From Conchocele bisecta (taxonomy: Eukaryota; Mollusca; Bivalvia; Lucinida; Thyasiridae), in NCBI GenBank assembly GCA_029237695.1, contig JAQRGA010000164.1:40085-104084 (forward strand): 64,000 nucleotides of DNA, given 5' to 3'. Under the pieces are notes generated by a model, which did not search any database, was not told the origin of the DNA, and saw only the letters and a list, made by a program, of their open reading frames with translations. Position numbers and translations under genes: made by a program. Every line of letters begins with the position of its first letter. The first letter of the stretch is position 1. Below are positions 47,363-60,081 of this stretch, in pieces.

Positions 47363-47751
47363 TGTGAAAGTTTTACGGTCAAATCTTTGCGCGCAATGAA
47401 TGTTTTGAAACGTTCGGCACGTCTATATAGCGTGCCAAGTGATGCAAAACTTTCGTTGCGCGCAAAAGATATATTTTTTGCGCGTAAAAGATTTTTGAAA
47501 CAATCCGCACGTCTAGTGTGCCGAACGTTTCAAAATATTCGTTGCGCGCAAAACATTGGCCATATTGAATCATTTGCGCGTAAAAGATATATATTTTGCG
47601 CTCAATGAAAGTTTTGAAACGTTTCGCACGTCAGGTGCCATGTGTTGCAAAACTTCTTTTGCGCGCAAAAATATATCTTTTGCGCGCAACGAAAGTTTTG
47701 CATCACATGGCACGGCATACGGACGACAACGGAAAAAGCAGACGCGACAAA

Positions 47752-48000
47752 AATGGCTGCCCACACACAAAATGGATGTCCACTCACAAAATGGTCACCC
47801 AGTCACAAAATGGTCACCCATTCACAAAATGGCTGTCCAGTCACAAAATGGCCGCCCAGTCATTCAATGGTCATCCAGTCACAAAATGGTCACACATTCA
47901 TAAAATGGTCACCCATTCACAAAATAAGTCACCCATTCACAAAATGCCCAACCAGTCATTCAATGGGCACCCATTCACAAAATGGCCACCCACTCAGCAA
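47752..48000 (+). repeat. 19-bp minisatellite
   Basis: About 13 copies of 'cacaaaatggtcacccatt' with variants (gctgtccagt, attcaatgg). Confidence 0.88.
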
Positions 48001-48069
48001 ATCACAGCAAATCATCAATGAAAATAGTACTAGATGCACAAAGTTTGACTGCTACAGACACTAATTGTT

Positions 48070-51000
48070 TACGCTATGGATGGAACCGTAAATCTGATTC
48101 ACTGCTCTGCGGGGGAAGGCTATGGATGGAACCGTAAATCTGAATCGCTACTCTGCAGGGGAATGCTACTGAACATATCTGATCTGGATAAGACTACTCA
48201 GCAGTGTAAGGCTACTATGGATGGAACCGTAAATCTGATTCGCTACTCTGATGGGGAAGGCTATTGATGGAACCGTAAATCTGACTCTGCAGGGCAAGGC
48301 TATGGATAGAACCGTAAATCAGATTCGCTACTCTGCAGGGCAAGGCTATGGATGGAACCGTAATCTGATTCGCTACTCTGCTGGGCAAGGGCAAGGATGG
48401 ATGGAACCGTAAATCTGATTCGCTACTCTGCAGGGCAAGGCTATGGATGGAACCGTAAATCTGATGCACTGCTCTGCGGGGGAAGGCTACGGATGGAACC
48501 GTAAATCTGATTCGCTACTCTGCAGAGGAACGCTATGGATGGAACCGTAAATCTGATTCGCTACTCAGCAGTGGAAGGCTATGGATGGAACCGTAAATCT
48601 GATTCGCTACTCTGACGGGGAAGGCTATGGATGGAACCGTAAATCTGACTCTGCAGGGCAAGGCTATGGATGGAACCGTAAATCTGATTCGCTACTCTGC
48701 AGGGCAAGGCTATGGATAGAACCGTAAATCTGATTTGCTACTCTGCAGGGCAAGGCTATGGATAGAACCGTAAATCTGATTCGCTACTCTGCAGGGCAAG
48801 GCTATGGATGGAACCGTAAATCTGATTCGCTACTCTGCAGGGCAAGGCTATGGACGGAACTACAAATCTGATTCGCTACTCTGCAGGGCAAGGGTATGGA
48901 TGGAACTACAAATCTGATTTGCTACTCTGCAGGTCAAGGCTATGGATAGAACTGTAAATCTGATTCGCTACTCTGCAGGGCAAGGCTATGGATGGAACCG
49001 TAAATCTGATTCGCTACTCTGCAGGGGAACGCTATGGATGGAACCGTAAATCTGATTCGCTACTCAGCAGTGGAAGGCTACTATGGATGACTCTGGGCAG
49101 CTGGAACCGTACATCTGATTCTACTCTGACGGGGAAGCATTGTGGAACCGTAATCGACTCTGCAGGGCAAGGCTATGGATAGAACCGTAAATCAGTTTCG
49201 CTACTCTGCAGGGCAAGGCTATGGATGGAACCGTAAATCTGATTCGCTACTCTGCAGGGCAAGGCTATGGATGGAACCGTAAATCTGATGCACTGCTCTG
49301 CGGGGGAAGGCTATGGATGGAACCGTAAATCTGATTCGCTACTCTGCAGGGGAACGCTATGGATGGAACCGTAAATCTGATTCGCTACTCAGCAGTGGAA
49401 GGCTATGGATGGAACCGTAAATCTGATTCGCTACTCTAACGGGGAAGGCTATGGATGGAACCGTAAATCTGACTCTGCAGGGCAAAGCTATGGATGGAAC
49501 CGTAAATCTGATTCGCTACTCTGCAGGGCAAGGCTATGGATAGAACCGTAAATCTGATTTGCTACTCTGCAGGGCAAGGCTATGGATGGAACCGTAAATC
49601 TGACTTTGCAGGGCAAGACTATGGATGGAACCGTAAATCTGATTCGCTACACTGCAGGGCAAGGCTATGGATAAAACCGTAAATCTGATTCGCTACTCTG
49701 CAGGGCAATGCTATGGATGGAACCGTAAATCTGATTCGCTACTCTGCAGGGCAAGGCTATGGATGGAACTACAAATCTGATTCGCTACTCTGCAGGGCAA
49801 GGCTATGGACGGAACTACAAATCTGATGTGCTACTCTGCAGGGCAAGGCTATGGATAGAACTGTAAATCTGATTCGCTACTCTGCAGGGCAAGGCTATGG
49901 ATGGAACAGTAAATCTGATTCGCTACTCTGCAGGGCAAGGCTATGGATGGAACCGTAAATCTGATTTACTACTCTGCAGGGGAACGCTATGGATGGAACC
50001 GTAAATCTGATTCGCTACTCTGCAGGGGAACGCTATGGATGGAACCGTAAATCTGATTCGCTACTCTGCAGGGGAACGCTATGGACGGTAACGTAAATCA
50101 GATTCGCTGCTATGCGGGGAGGCTATGGATGGTGAACCGGTTAAATCTGATTCGCTAACTCAAGCAGTGGAAGGCTATGGGATGGAACCGTAAATCTGAT
50201 TTCGCTAACTCTTGCGAGGGCAAGGCTATGGATGGAAACCCGTAAATCTTGATTCATTACTCTGCAGTGGCAAAGGCTCTGGATGGAACCGTAAATCTGA
50301 TTCGCTACTCTGCAGGGCAAGGCTATGGATGGAACCGTAAATCTGATTCGCTACTCTGCAGGGCAAGGCTATGGATGGAACCGTAAATCTGATTCGCTAC
50401 TCTGCAGGGCAAGGCTATGGATGGAACCGTAAATCTGATTCGCTACTCTGCAGGGGAACGCTATGGATGGAACCGTAAAATCTGATCGCTACTCATCAGT
50501 GGAAGGCTATGGATGGGAAACCGTAAATCTGATTCGCTACTCTAACGGGGAAGGCTATGGATGGAACCGTAAATCTGACTCTGCAGGGCAAAGCTATGGA
50601 TGGAACCGTAAATCTGATTCGCTACTCTGCAGGGCAAGGCTATGGATGAACCGTAAATCTGATTTGGCAACTCACTGCAGGCAACCTAATGGATGGAACC
50701 GTAAATCTGATTCGCTACTCTGCAGGGCAAGGCTATGGATAGAATCGTAAATCTGATTTGCTACTCTGCATGGGAACGCTATGGATGGAACCGTAAATCT
50801 GATTCGCTGCTCTGCGGGGGAAGGCTATGGATGGAACCGTAAATCTGATTTACTACTCTGCAGGGGAACGCTATGGATGGAACCGTAAATCTGATTCGCT
50901 ACTCTGCAGGGGAACGCTATGGATAGAACCGTAAATCTTATTTGCTACTCTGCGGGGGAAGGCTATGGATGGAATCGTAAATCTGATTTGCTAGTCTGCG

Positions 51001-53655
51001 GGGCAAGGCTATGGATGGAATTGTAAATCTGATTCGCTAGTCTGCGGGGGAAGGCTATGGATGGAACCGTAAATCTGATTCGCTAGTCTGCGGGGCAAGG
51101 CTATGGATGGCACCGTAAATCGTATTCGCTGCTCTGCGGGGGAAGGCTATGGATGGAACCGTAAATCTGATTCGCTACTCTGCCTGGCAAGGCTATGGAT
51201 GGAACCGTAAATCTGATTCACTACTCTGCATGGCAAGGCTATGGATGGAACCGTAAATCTGATTCGCTACTCTGCAGGGCAAGGCTATGGCTGGAACCGT
51301 AAATCTGATTCGCTACTCTGCAGGGCAAGGCTATGGATGGAACCGTAAATCTGATTCGCTACTCTGCAGGGCAAGGCTATGGATGGAACCGTAAATCTGA
51401 TTCGTTGCTCTGCGGGGGAAGATTATGGATGGAACCGTAAATCTGATTCGCTGCTCTGCGGGGGAAGACTATGGATGGAACCATAAATCTGATTTGCTAC
51501 TCTGCAGGGGAACGCTATGGATGGAACCGTAAATCTTATTTGCTACTCTGCAGGGGAACGCTATGGATGGAACCGTAAATCTGATTTGCTACTCTGCGGG
51601 GGAAGGCTATGGATGGAACCGTAAATCTGATTCGCTAGTCTGCGGGGGAAGGCTATGGATGGAACCGTAAACCTGATTCACTTACTCCTGCAGGGCAAGG
51701 CTGATTGGAACCGTATCTGATTCGCTATCTCCGCAGGGCAAGGCTATGGATAGAATCGTAAATCTGATTTGCCTACTCTGCAGGGGAACTATGGATGGAA
51801 CCGAAAATCGATTCGAGCTCGGTGGCGGGGAAGGCTATTGATGGTAACCGTAAATCTGAATTTACTACGGGCTGGCAGGGGAACGCTATGGATGGAATCC
51901 GTAAATCTGATTCGCTACTCTGGCAGGGGAACGCTATGGATATAAACCGGTAATCTTAATTTGCTACTCTGCGGGGGAAGGCTAATGGAATGGATCGTAA
52001 TCTGATTTGCTATCTGCAAACAAGCTATGGATGGAATTGTAAAATCCTTGATTCGCTAGACTGCGGGGGAAGGTTCTAAGGATGGAACGAAAATCTGATT
52101 CGCAGCCAGCGGGGCAAGGCATGGATGGCACCGGTAAATCGTATTCCTGATTTCTCGCGGGGGAAGGCTATGGATAACCGAAAATCTGATTCGCTACTCT
52201 GCCTGCAAGGCTATGGATGGAATCCGTAAATCTGATCCAACTACTCTGCATGGCAAGGCTATGGATGGAACCGTAAATCTGATTCGCTACTCTGCAGGGC
52301 AAGGCTATGGATGGAACCGTAAATCTGATTCGCTACTCTGCAGGGCAAGGCTATGGATGGAACCGTAAAACTGATCGCTACTCTGCAGGGCAAGCTATGG
52401 ATGGAACCGTAAAATCTGATTCGTTGGGCTCAAGCTGGTAAATATGGATGGAACCGTAAAGCTGATCGCTGGACTCTGCACTGGGCAAGGGGAAGCTATG
52501 GATGGAACCGTAAATCTGATTCAACTACCGCAGGGGAATCATGTCGGGGGAAGGCTATGGATGGAACCGTAAATCTGATTCGTCTACTCTGCAGCAAGCT
52601 ATGCCTGGATTCCGTAAATATCTGGAATTCCGCTAACCTCTCACAAGGCTAAGGATTGGAACCCGTAAATCTTATTCGCTTACTCTGCAGGGGGGCAAGG
52701 CTATGGATGGAACCGAAATCTGATTCGTACTCTTGCCAAGGGAAGGCTATGGATGGAACCGTAAATCTGATTTCACTTTACTCTGCAGGGCAAGGTATGG
52801 ATGGAAAACCGTAAATCTTGATTCGGTTGGCTCCTTTGCGGGGGAAGGGAATTATGGATGGAAATTACCGGGTAAATCTGGATTCGCTTGCTCGGCGGGG
52901 GAAGAAACTGTTGGATGGAACATAAACTTGATTTGCTACTCTGCAGGGGAACGCAATGGATGGAACGTAAAATATTATTTGCTACTCTGCAGGGGAAACG
53001 TTATGGATGGAACCGTAAATCTGATTTGCTCTGCGGGGGAAGGCTTTATGGATGGGAACGTTATCTTGATTCGCTTGTCTGCGGGGGGAAGGCTATGGAA
53101 TGGGAAACCGTTTAAATGATTCATACTTAATTTCGGGGGAAGGTTATGGATGGAACCGTAAATCTGATTCGCTACTCAGCAGTGGAAGGCTATGGATGGA
53201 ACCGTAAATCTGATCCGCTACTCTGACGGGGAAGGCTATGGATGGAACCGTACATCTGATTCGCTACTCTGCAGGGCAAGGCTATGGATGGAACCGTAAA
53301 TCTGATTCGCTACTCTGCAGGGCAAGGCTATGGATGGAACCGTAAATCTGATTCGCTACTCTGCAGGGCAAGGCTATGGATGGAACCGTAAATCTGACTC
53401 TGCAGGGCAAGGCTATGGATAGAACCGTAAATCTGATTCGCTACTCTGCAGGGCAAGGCTATGGATGGAACCGTAAATCTGATTCACTGCTCTGCGGGGG
53501 AAGGCTATGGATGGAGCCGTAAATCTGATTCGCTACTCTGCCGGGGAAGGCTATGGATGGAACCGTAAATCTGATTCGCTACTCTGCCGGCGAAGGCTAT
53601 GGATGGAACCGTAAATCTGATTCGCTTCTCTACAGGGAAAGGCTACGTATGGAAC
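48070..53655 (+). repeat. 46-bp satellite array (~120 copies)
   Basis: The monomer is ctatggatggaaccgtaaat followed by ctgattcgctactctgcagg and gcaagg (46 bp). Most copies hold a PstI-type ctgcag. Variants (gcgggggaagg, gacggggaagg, and a short form lacking 'attcgcta') recur in blocks, suggesting higher-order structure. The intervals 50090-50330 and 51660-53110 are indel-rich. 46 is not a multiple of 3, so coding is excluded. Confidence 0.95.
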
Positions 53656-53718
53656 TGTAACTATGCTATGGACAGTATGGAAGTTTTACAGAGTTACTTC
53701 ATGCAACTAATTACATAC

Positions 53719-53862
53719 CTGCACAACTGTATCATTTTCCCCAAACTTGGAACCACCACCTCCAAAGATTTTTTTCACCAGTTCAAACGGGGTGTATAAC
53801 ATTTTCTTGAAGTTTTTCCTCACGGATCGTGCCTCTGAGTCGTACGCTCCATTTTCGACATC
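53719..53862 (-). CDS. Host coding exon, unknown protein
   Basis: The minus strand has acceptor tgtttcctgcag (ending 53863) and donor GTATGT (53713-53718) bounding exactly 144 bp, 48 codons in phase 0/0 with no stop. It reads DVENGAYDSEARSVRKNFKK, then MLYTPFELVKKIFGGGGSKF and GENDTVVQ. The clean splice sites, the phase and the mixed charged/hydrophobic composition support a real exon. I do not recognise the family. The next exon would lie across or beyond the 46-bp satellite, which would then be intronic. No sibling exon was identified upstream (54-55 kb). Confidence 0.55.
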
Positions 53863-54449
53863 CTGCAGGAAACAACATGTGATCCTGTCAATGACATTTC
53901 CAACGATGTGGCAAACGTTACATCATAGAACAAACACACGATGAAGTGACGTGACGTCAACTGCGATAAATCAATTACTGCCTGTTCCACGTTTTTCTGC
54001 CGACAAACTTTTGACTATTAAACACATTACATATATAATATTTATTTAAATGTAAGTACGTTTTTATCAACAACAGAAATGTCACCCTCCCAAATGTTTT
54101 TTTATTTCATCAAATATTGATTTTATTGCGACAAAAAATAATTCTTATGGGAATTTAACATGGGACAAAAAGGAGCTGAGGAGTGTCGGGGCCGAAAAAA
54201 ATAGGTCCACAAATTCCAAAATATTTAAAAAAAATCTATTTAGCCATCAGTATGTCGGCAGCAAAACATGGAACAGACAGTAGGCCGTATTGGCAGAGAG
54301 CAACCACTGTGGTGTGTCACATGTACATACACAGAATCACAGCATTTGTTCAATTTAGGATAATAACGGTACGAGATAAGAGAACTTAACCTCTGTAAGC
54401 TTACATGATGTCCACTTTCTTGAGCTGAAAGCTAGACGTCATTGTAAGC

Positions 54450-54821
54450 CAGCGCTCCAGATAAGCTGCGTATTTGTTTAAATACCCAATTACCGTAAAA
54501 TTGCAAAAACAAACAATTGAAATCAGAAGTAGCGAGTATCAAAAAGCAATACAAATTTTGTGGTACCTTTATCAAGCTGCAGAAAACAATAAACAGACCA
54601 CAAATATAGCATATTTTTGTTATTTTCCATGAAAACACATCTTGGTATTTAATGCCAAGACATGTTTTTATTTCGAAGCAAACTTTTCAATAATTGCGGT
54701 CTGTTGATGTGTAAACAGTAGTGTTATTTTATTTTACCCAATAAAAATTTTGAAATACCCAATTCCTTCGGAAATGATGGAGTGACAATACTCAATTACT
54801 AATTCCTTATCTGGAGCCCTG
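54450..54821. mobile_element. 372-bp MITE with 'ctccagataag' TIRs
   Basis: Left end cagcgctccagataag and right end cttatctggagccctg are inverted repeats. A second, related element follows at 54968. The stretch 53870-54449 has no gene and includes a fragment of the 41208-type MITE at about 54090-54290. Confidence 0.72.
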
Positions 54822-54967
54822 CTAAGCACAAAATAATGTCGAATACGGAATCATGAAAACGTGCCAATGTCACTTTATGGTACATTGATGGTGTTCCTGT
54901 TAGAAGGGAATACAAGGTCACTTACTTTTTAATGGGCTGTAATGGAACAGGCCGAGTCAATGGTAGC

Positions 54968-55324
54968 CAGAGCTCCAGATAAGCTTTGTGTCTAAAGCGT
55001 ACTATATCCCGATTTCAAAATCATTGCGTATTTTAATTTTACAAATGGATTATTGATTTTTTACTAAATAGGGAACAAATGATAACAAATATTTTACAAA
55101 TTTAAACATTCACTTAATTGAGCTGCCGCAAACACTGTTTGCTTTTTGCAGCACAACTATTAAGTGAATTTTCAACTTTAAGCATTTTCACTACTCAATT
55201 TGAAATTCAATGCGTATTTTCACATTGCAGTGCGTATTGTGTATGCCCACTTTTGATAATCAATGCTTATTCAACTAAAATAATTGCGTAAAATACGCCA
55301 ATACTCACCTTATCTGGAGCTCTG
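54968..55324. mobile_element. 357-bp MITE with 'ctccagataag' TIRs, second copy
   Basis: cagagctccagataag at the left, cttatctggagctctg at the right. An internal hairpin cacttaat..attaagtg lies at 55110-55160. Confidence 0.72.
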
Positions 55325-55522
55325 GGAAGCTCACCAAAAAATCAACCGATTTCTATCATTACGTCTATTACAGAGAAGTTAGGCTTTTGATAGTCGTTTG
55401 CGACAATAATCAGATGCCTCTTTCATGAGAATCTGTTGCCTCGTGGCCATCCTGGTGCAGCCCATTGAAATTTTAAATGTAAGCAACCTTGTATTCTCTT
55501 ATAACAGAGTAAACAAACATTC

Positions 55523-55735
55523 TTAACCCTTCCTACGCTGTTGACGGAAATTGCCGTCTGCTGTTTTCATTTTTGCTTTAATTCTTAACAAAAAGCTGGT
55601 TTTGACAGCACATGAGAATCGTCTCCACTGGAGACGATTATCATGTGCTGTCAAAACCAGGTTTTTATCGAGAAATATTGAAAATAAAACATTTCCAGTA
55701 GACGACAACATTTAATTCAGCGTAGTAAGGGTTAA
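55523..55735. mobile_element. TTAA-bounded MITE, copy 2 (piggyBac-like)
   Basis: ttaacccttcctacgctg at the left and cagcgtagtaagggttaa at the right, with TTAA at both ends. The central hairpin is tgacagcacatgagaatcg with its inverse. Confidence 0.82.
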
Positions 55736-55977
55736 ACTTTCTTTTCACCTACTGATTGTTTTAGGTATATTTAATGTATTTATAGACCTTGGTCTAATTC
55801 TTCAACCTGAGAACAAAACCGGTATAGAGAAGATATTAACGGGTATAGAAGATAGAAACCGGTATAGAGAAGATAGAAAATATTGACAGGTTGGGAATTT
55901 AAAATAGAGGAAAAGGAGATGGAGGAGCTGTGGTAGGAGACAAGAAACATATATTTTGGCAATTGACACCGAAAAGT

Positions 55978-56091
55978 GGCCAGATAGCTTGGAAATGATC
56001 TAGGTAACTAAACCTGGCCAGATAGCTTGGAAATGATCTAGGTAACTAAACCTGGCCAGATAGCTTGGAAATGATCTAGGTAACTAAGTAA
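55978..56091 (+). repeat. 38-bp tandem repeat, three copies
   Basis: ggccagatagcttggaaatg then atctaggtaactaaacct, three near-identical copies. A fragment of the 41208-type MITE follows (about 56095-56350). 56351-56700 holds no gene. Confidence 0.88.
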
Positions 56092-56703
56092 ACAAAAGTT
56101 TAATTTTGAAAATCATCCACTATTTCTGAAATTAGAAAAAATTCCCCATGTTAAATCCCTATAGACATCTTCACTCTGGTGATTTAACATGGGGAAATTG
56201 TAGTTTCGTAATAAAATCAATATTGGACCGAATTTCATAAAATAAAAAGAAGGCTCATACTTTAACATTTAATATGATAAAAAAATATATTGTTTTTTCA
56301 TTGTTTATATAGCAGTACAATTTGGGCAGCTTTCGTGAAACAGGCAGTAAGATGTGCAATTTCTCATGAAAAATATTACAAACAATACAATATTTTCTGT
56401 AAATGACGTTGAAAGTATACACAATTTTCACAGAAAATCTGGAATTCTATTCTGCTTCAACATTCGATGTCACTTACAGAAAATATCACAGTTTCTCTAA
56501 ATATTTTTCATGGAAAATGGCACATATTCTTAGTTATTAAATCACATGGCTCGTCTCACATATTGTTCCTCTTCCACAAAAAAACCAGACCTCCATACAT
56601 TGTGGATTAATAGTTTCCGTCTGCGTTGGGTACTGAAATCAGATTGCAAATCAAAATTCCCATGAAACGTAGAGCAGAATATTTCCAATGTTTAGTAACT
56701 TTG

Positions 56704-57635
56704 AATGTAGCGGTGGATGTAGCGGTGGATGTAGCAGTGAATGTAGCGGTGGATGTAGCGGTGGATGTTGCGGTGGATTGTAGCGTGGATGTAGCGGTGA
56801 ATGTAGCGGTGGATGTAGCAGTGAATGTAGCGGTGGGGATGTTAGCGGTGGATGTAGCGGTGGGGATGTAGCGGTGGATGTAGCAGTGAATGTAGCGGTG
56901 GATGTAGCAGTGAATGTAGCGGTGGATGTAGCGGTGGATGTAGCGGTGAATGTAGCGGTGGATGTAGCAGTGAATGTAGCGGTGGATGTAGCAGTGAATG
57001 TAGCGGTGGATGTAGCAGTGAATGTAGCGGTGAATGTAGCGGTGGATGTAGCGGTGGATGTAGCGGTGGATGTAGCGGTGAATGTAGCGGTGGATGTAGC
57101 AGTGAATGTAGCGGTGGATGTAGCGGTGGATGTAGCAGTGAATGTAGCGGTGAATGTAGCGGTGGATGTAGCAGTGAATGTAGCGGTGAATGTAGCAGTG
57201 AATGTAGCGGTGAATGTAGCGGTGGATGTAGCAGTGAATGTAGCGGTGGATGTAGCAGTGAATGTAGCGGTGGATGTAGCGGTGGATGTAGCGGTGAATG
57301 TAGCAGTGAATGTAGCGGTGGATGTAGCGGTGGATGTAGCGGTGGATGTAGCGGTGGATGTAGCAGTGGATGTAGCGGTGGATGTAACAGTGAATGTAGC
57401 GGTGGATGTAGCGGTGGATGTAGCAGTGAATGTAGCGGTGAATGTAGCGGTGGATGTAGCAGTGAATGTAGCGGTGAATGTAGCAGTGAATGTAGCGGTG
57501 GATGTAGCGGTGGATGTAGCAGTGAATGTAGCGGTGGATGTAGCGGTGGATGTAGCAGTGAATGTAGCGTTGGATGTAGCGGTGGATGTAGCAGTGAATG
57601 TAGCGGTGGATGTAGCAGTGGATGTAGCAGTGAAT
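56704..57635 (+). repeat. 12-bp minisatellite (gatgtagcggtg)
   Basis: About 78 units alternating gat/aat and gcg/gca variants. Because 12 is a multiple of three, both strands stay open: a 294-aa Val-Ala-rich frame and a 266-aa Leu-His-Pro frame. I do not treat these as genes because neither has unique sequence beyond short ends. Confidence 0.92.
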
Positions 57636-58910
57636 ATTTCACAACAACAGTGGCAGTTGCTCTGTACTCAAACTTATATTTTCAGTCAACATAAATATAG
57701 AGCTGGATATTTCGAATGCAGTGCTGGTTCTGCAATGCGCCGTCTGATCGGGATCTGACACTGTTTGCAAATGTTATATGCCCTATTTCTACCCATCAAA
57801 CACACGGATCTAGGTCGGATCCAGACTCAAATCTAACGTCATCCCGACGTCGAAACGACGTCGGATTACGACGCCGTACTGACGTTGTTTGCTAGTCGTA
57901 GTTTGTCGCGACACAAACACAACGTCGGGTTGACGTCCGTTTCCGATGTCGAATAGACGTCTGGTCCAGGTCGTGATTTGTATACACTAAAAGGTGACTC
58001 ACTGTCAGCAGATTTATCTCTACGTTAGCCTATAGATACGCCAATGGAAGAGTAGCTGATCTGATTTCCACACCAACTTAATTCAGTTTAACCTTTATTT
58101 GCGACATGTTTAGGCCTGTAATTAATCATTTTATATCCTAGACGATTACTTTTGCGTATGTATTTAGGTTGGGCTGGGCGTACATGCAATTTCATTAACG
58201 TCGCAGAATTCTAGATTCTCGTGCGCGCGCGGAGTGTTGACAAATGTCATGCTTTATTAGCATCCGTGTCAAATGCCACTGGACCTGGTTCCCGCATTAC
58301 TGCATAGCGGTAGCCACAGATACAGTAATACGCTGGTAAACAGCCGACCTGACTCATTCGGAACTATCTCGGATCTTTTCGCCAAAGCAGAGGTCTGGTT
58401 AATCTATAATCCCCGAGGTGCTCCAATTGTCTTTAGGTTATTCCGCCATTTCCGTTTTCTCTTTGTGATTTTAATTTGAAATTGGGGAAAGATCGACGTA
58501 ATCTTGAAGAAATCAACTTTCTTATGTAAGTATATTGATGCATGCGTGTCAGCTAACATGTTTTCAATAACATTTTAATACAAAAATACATGACAACGCC
58601 GTGATCAGTTGATTCACGTTTAAATTCTTGAAATTATTTCGCCCCGTCTCACTTCGCACATTCCTATTCGGTCATGTGTTGTTAATATATTGTCGCTATT
58701 TTATTCACCATTTACAAACTGCATGCATTATCATATAATTGTGCCTTTAATGGAGGTCTATGCGGTCGCGTTTTTCTCAAAACTTGTAGGACAACTATAG
58801 TAATTATAGATTTTTTGTCATCGTTACATACTGTCTTTGTGAAACTATTCGCCTTAGATAATGGCGCATATACTCAAAGTTTATTCGAATTGTACATCAC
58901 ACTGTACATG

Positions 58911-59288
58911 TACGGAGCCACACAGGGGACGTAGAATTCTTTTTTTTTTGTTAATTTGTTCCCACGAAATAACAATTTGTTCCCTCAATTTAGCAATTCG
59001 TTCCCACGAATTAACAATTTGTTTCCTCAATTTAACAATTCGTTCCCACGAAATAATTGTTAATTCGTGGGAACGAATTGTTCATTCCCTCAAATTAACA
59101 ATTCGTTCCCTCGAATTAACAATTCGCTCCCACGATATAACAATTCGTTCCCACGAATTAACAATTCGTTCCCGTGGGAACGAATTGTTATTTCGTGGGA
59201 ACGAATTGTTAAACTGAGGGAACGCATTGTTATTTCGTGAGAACGAATTAATATAACAAAAATTATACGTCCCCTGCGGGGCTCCGTA
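58911..59288. mobile_element. Fold-back MITE with 'aattcgttcccacgaatt' repeats
   Basis: Ends tacggagccacacaggggac and its inverse (cccctgcggggctccgta). The interior is an inverted series of 'aacaattcgttcccacga' units. The frames 58861-59217 and 59090-59314 are repeat shadows. 57990-58910 shows no gene. Confidence 0.82.
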
Positions 59289-59500
59289 AAAAGGAAGTAT
59301 GCTAATTTATACACATATTTCTTGTTGGCTATTTATAGAACGAATTTACAAGTTTCATAGGAAACGAGATTTGAAGCTGTAACGCTCATCGAACATGTAT
59401 TTGGTAGCGGTCTACAACATATACATTAGACGATACAAATAAGGACTTTGGTTCTCAGTCACGGGGTGTGCAGAATGTGCAGCGGGAGAACGGCTTTTTT

Positions 59501-59605
59501 TAAATATATATATATTTTTTTGTGTTTGATATGTTCGTGTGTGATTTTATTTCAAGTTACCAGATGCATATGTGTGTGATTTTATTTCAAGTTGCCAGAT
59601 GCATA
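59501..59605 (+). repeat. Short tandem duplication (~36 bp, two copies)
   Basis: 'gtgtgattttatttcaagtt' with 'ccagatgcata' occurs twice. The remainder of 59289-60080 has no gene. A palindrome gatgagacgacgggccgtctcatc lies near 59933-59956. Confidence 0.7.
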
Positions 59606-60081
59606 AACAATCTTTAGCTGTGAAAAATCACAAGATTTTTTTCAGACATGATTGGATTTAACATATTTGTCATGGTAGTGTTTTTCTATTGATCATGTGG
59701 CAAATGTATAGTACATGACGATAAAATGCTAGACGCGCAGGGACTATTCAAACGCGGCGATATCTGAGAACCAAAGTACTTTAAATGGCCTAACGTATAC
59801 TAGTGTATTATTATTATTAACCATTTCAACTCTGGTTATCCTACCTTGTCTTTTTCACACTATTTTTGTACTATTCCATTTATGACAAAAGACAATTCTA
59901 GATGAATAATAGTGGCAAATGCGGCAGATCCTGATGAGACGACGGGCCGTCTCATCTGGATATACATTGTTTGCACATGATGGCTTTATGGAGGTATGCA
60001 TAGGGGTTGAAAGGACTAATAGTAAAGGATATGCAAACATTTATATGCTTTCATAATTGTGTTGTCTTATGTATATTTCAG

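Larger units (their letters stand above)
44008..47722. mobile_element. Fold-back block with TTGCGCGCAA-module arms
   Basis: The left edge (tatggagtgccgagtgtttc, then aaaactttcattgcgcgcaa) is mirrored by the right edge (read inward, tatgccgtgccatgtgatgc, then aaaactttcgttgcgcgcaa). Each arm is a series of palindromic TTTGCGCGCAAA modules spaced by 20-60 bp with 'aacgtttcaaaac' between: about 13 at 44036-44440 and about 8 at 47387-47690. The interior holds a 21-bp array and a 25-bp array. The architecture recalls Drosophila FB elements (long repetitive TIRs), but it is not a match to any family I know. Confidence 0.65.

Noticed and set aside
56842..57758. 294-aa Val-Ala-Asn/Asp-rich protein (plus) and 266-aa Leu-His-Pro-rich protein (minus)
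   Set aside because: Both are translations of a 12-bp minisatellite, which cannot easily make stops. There is little unique sequence, splice evidence or domain.
58861..59314. 118-aa and 74-aa Ser/His/Leu-rich frames
   Set aside because: Translations of the fold-back MITE repeat on each strand.
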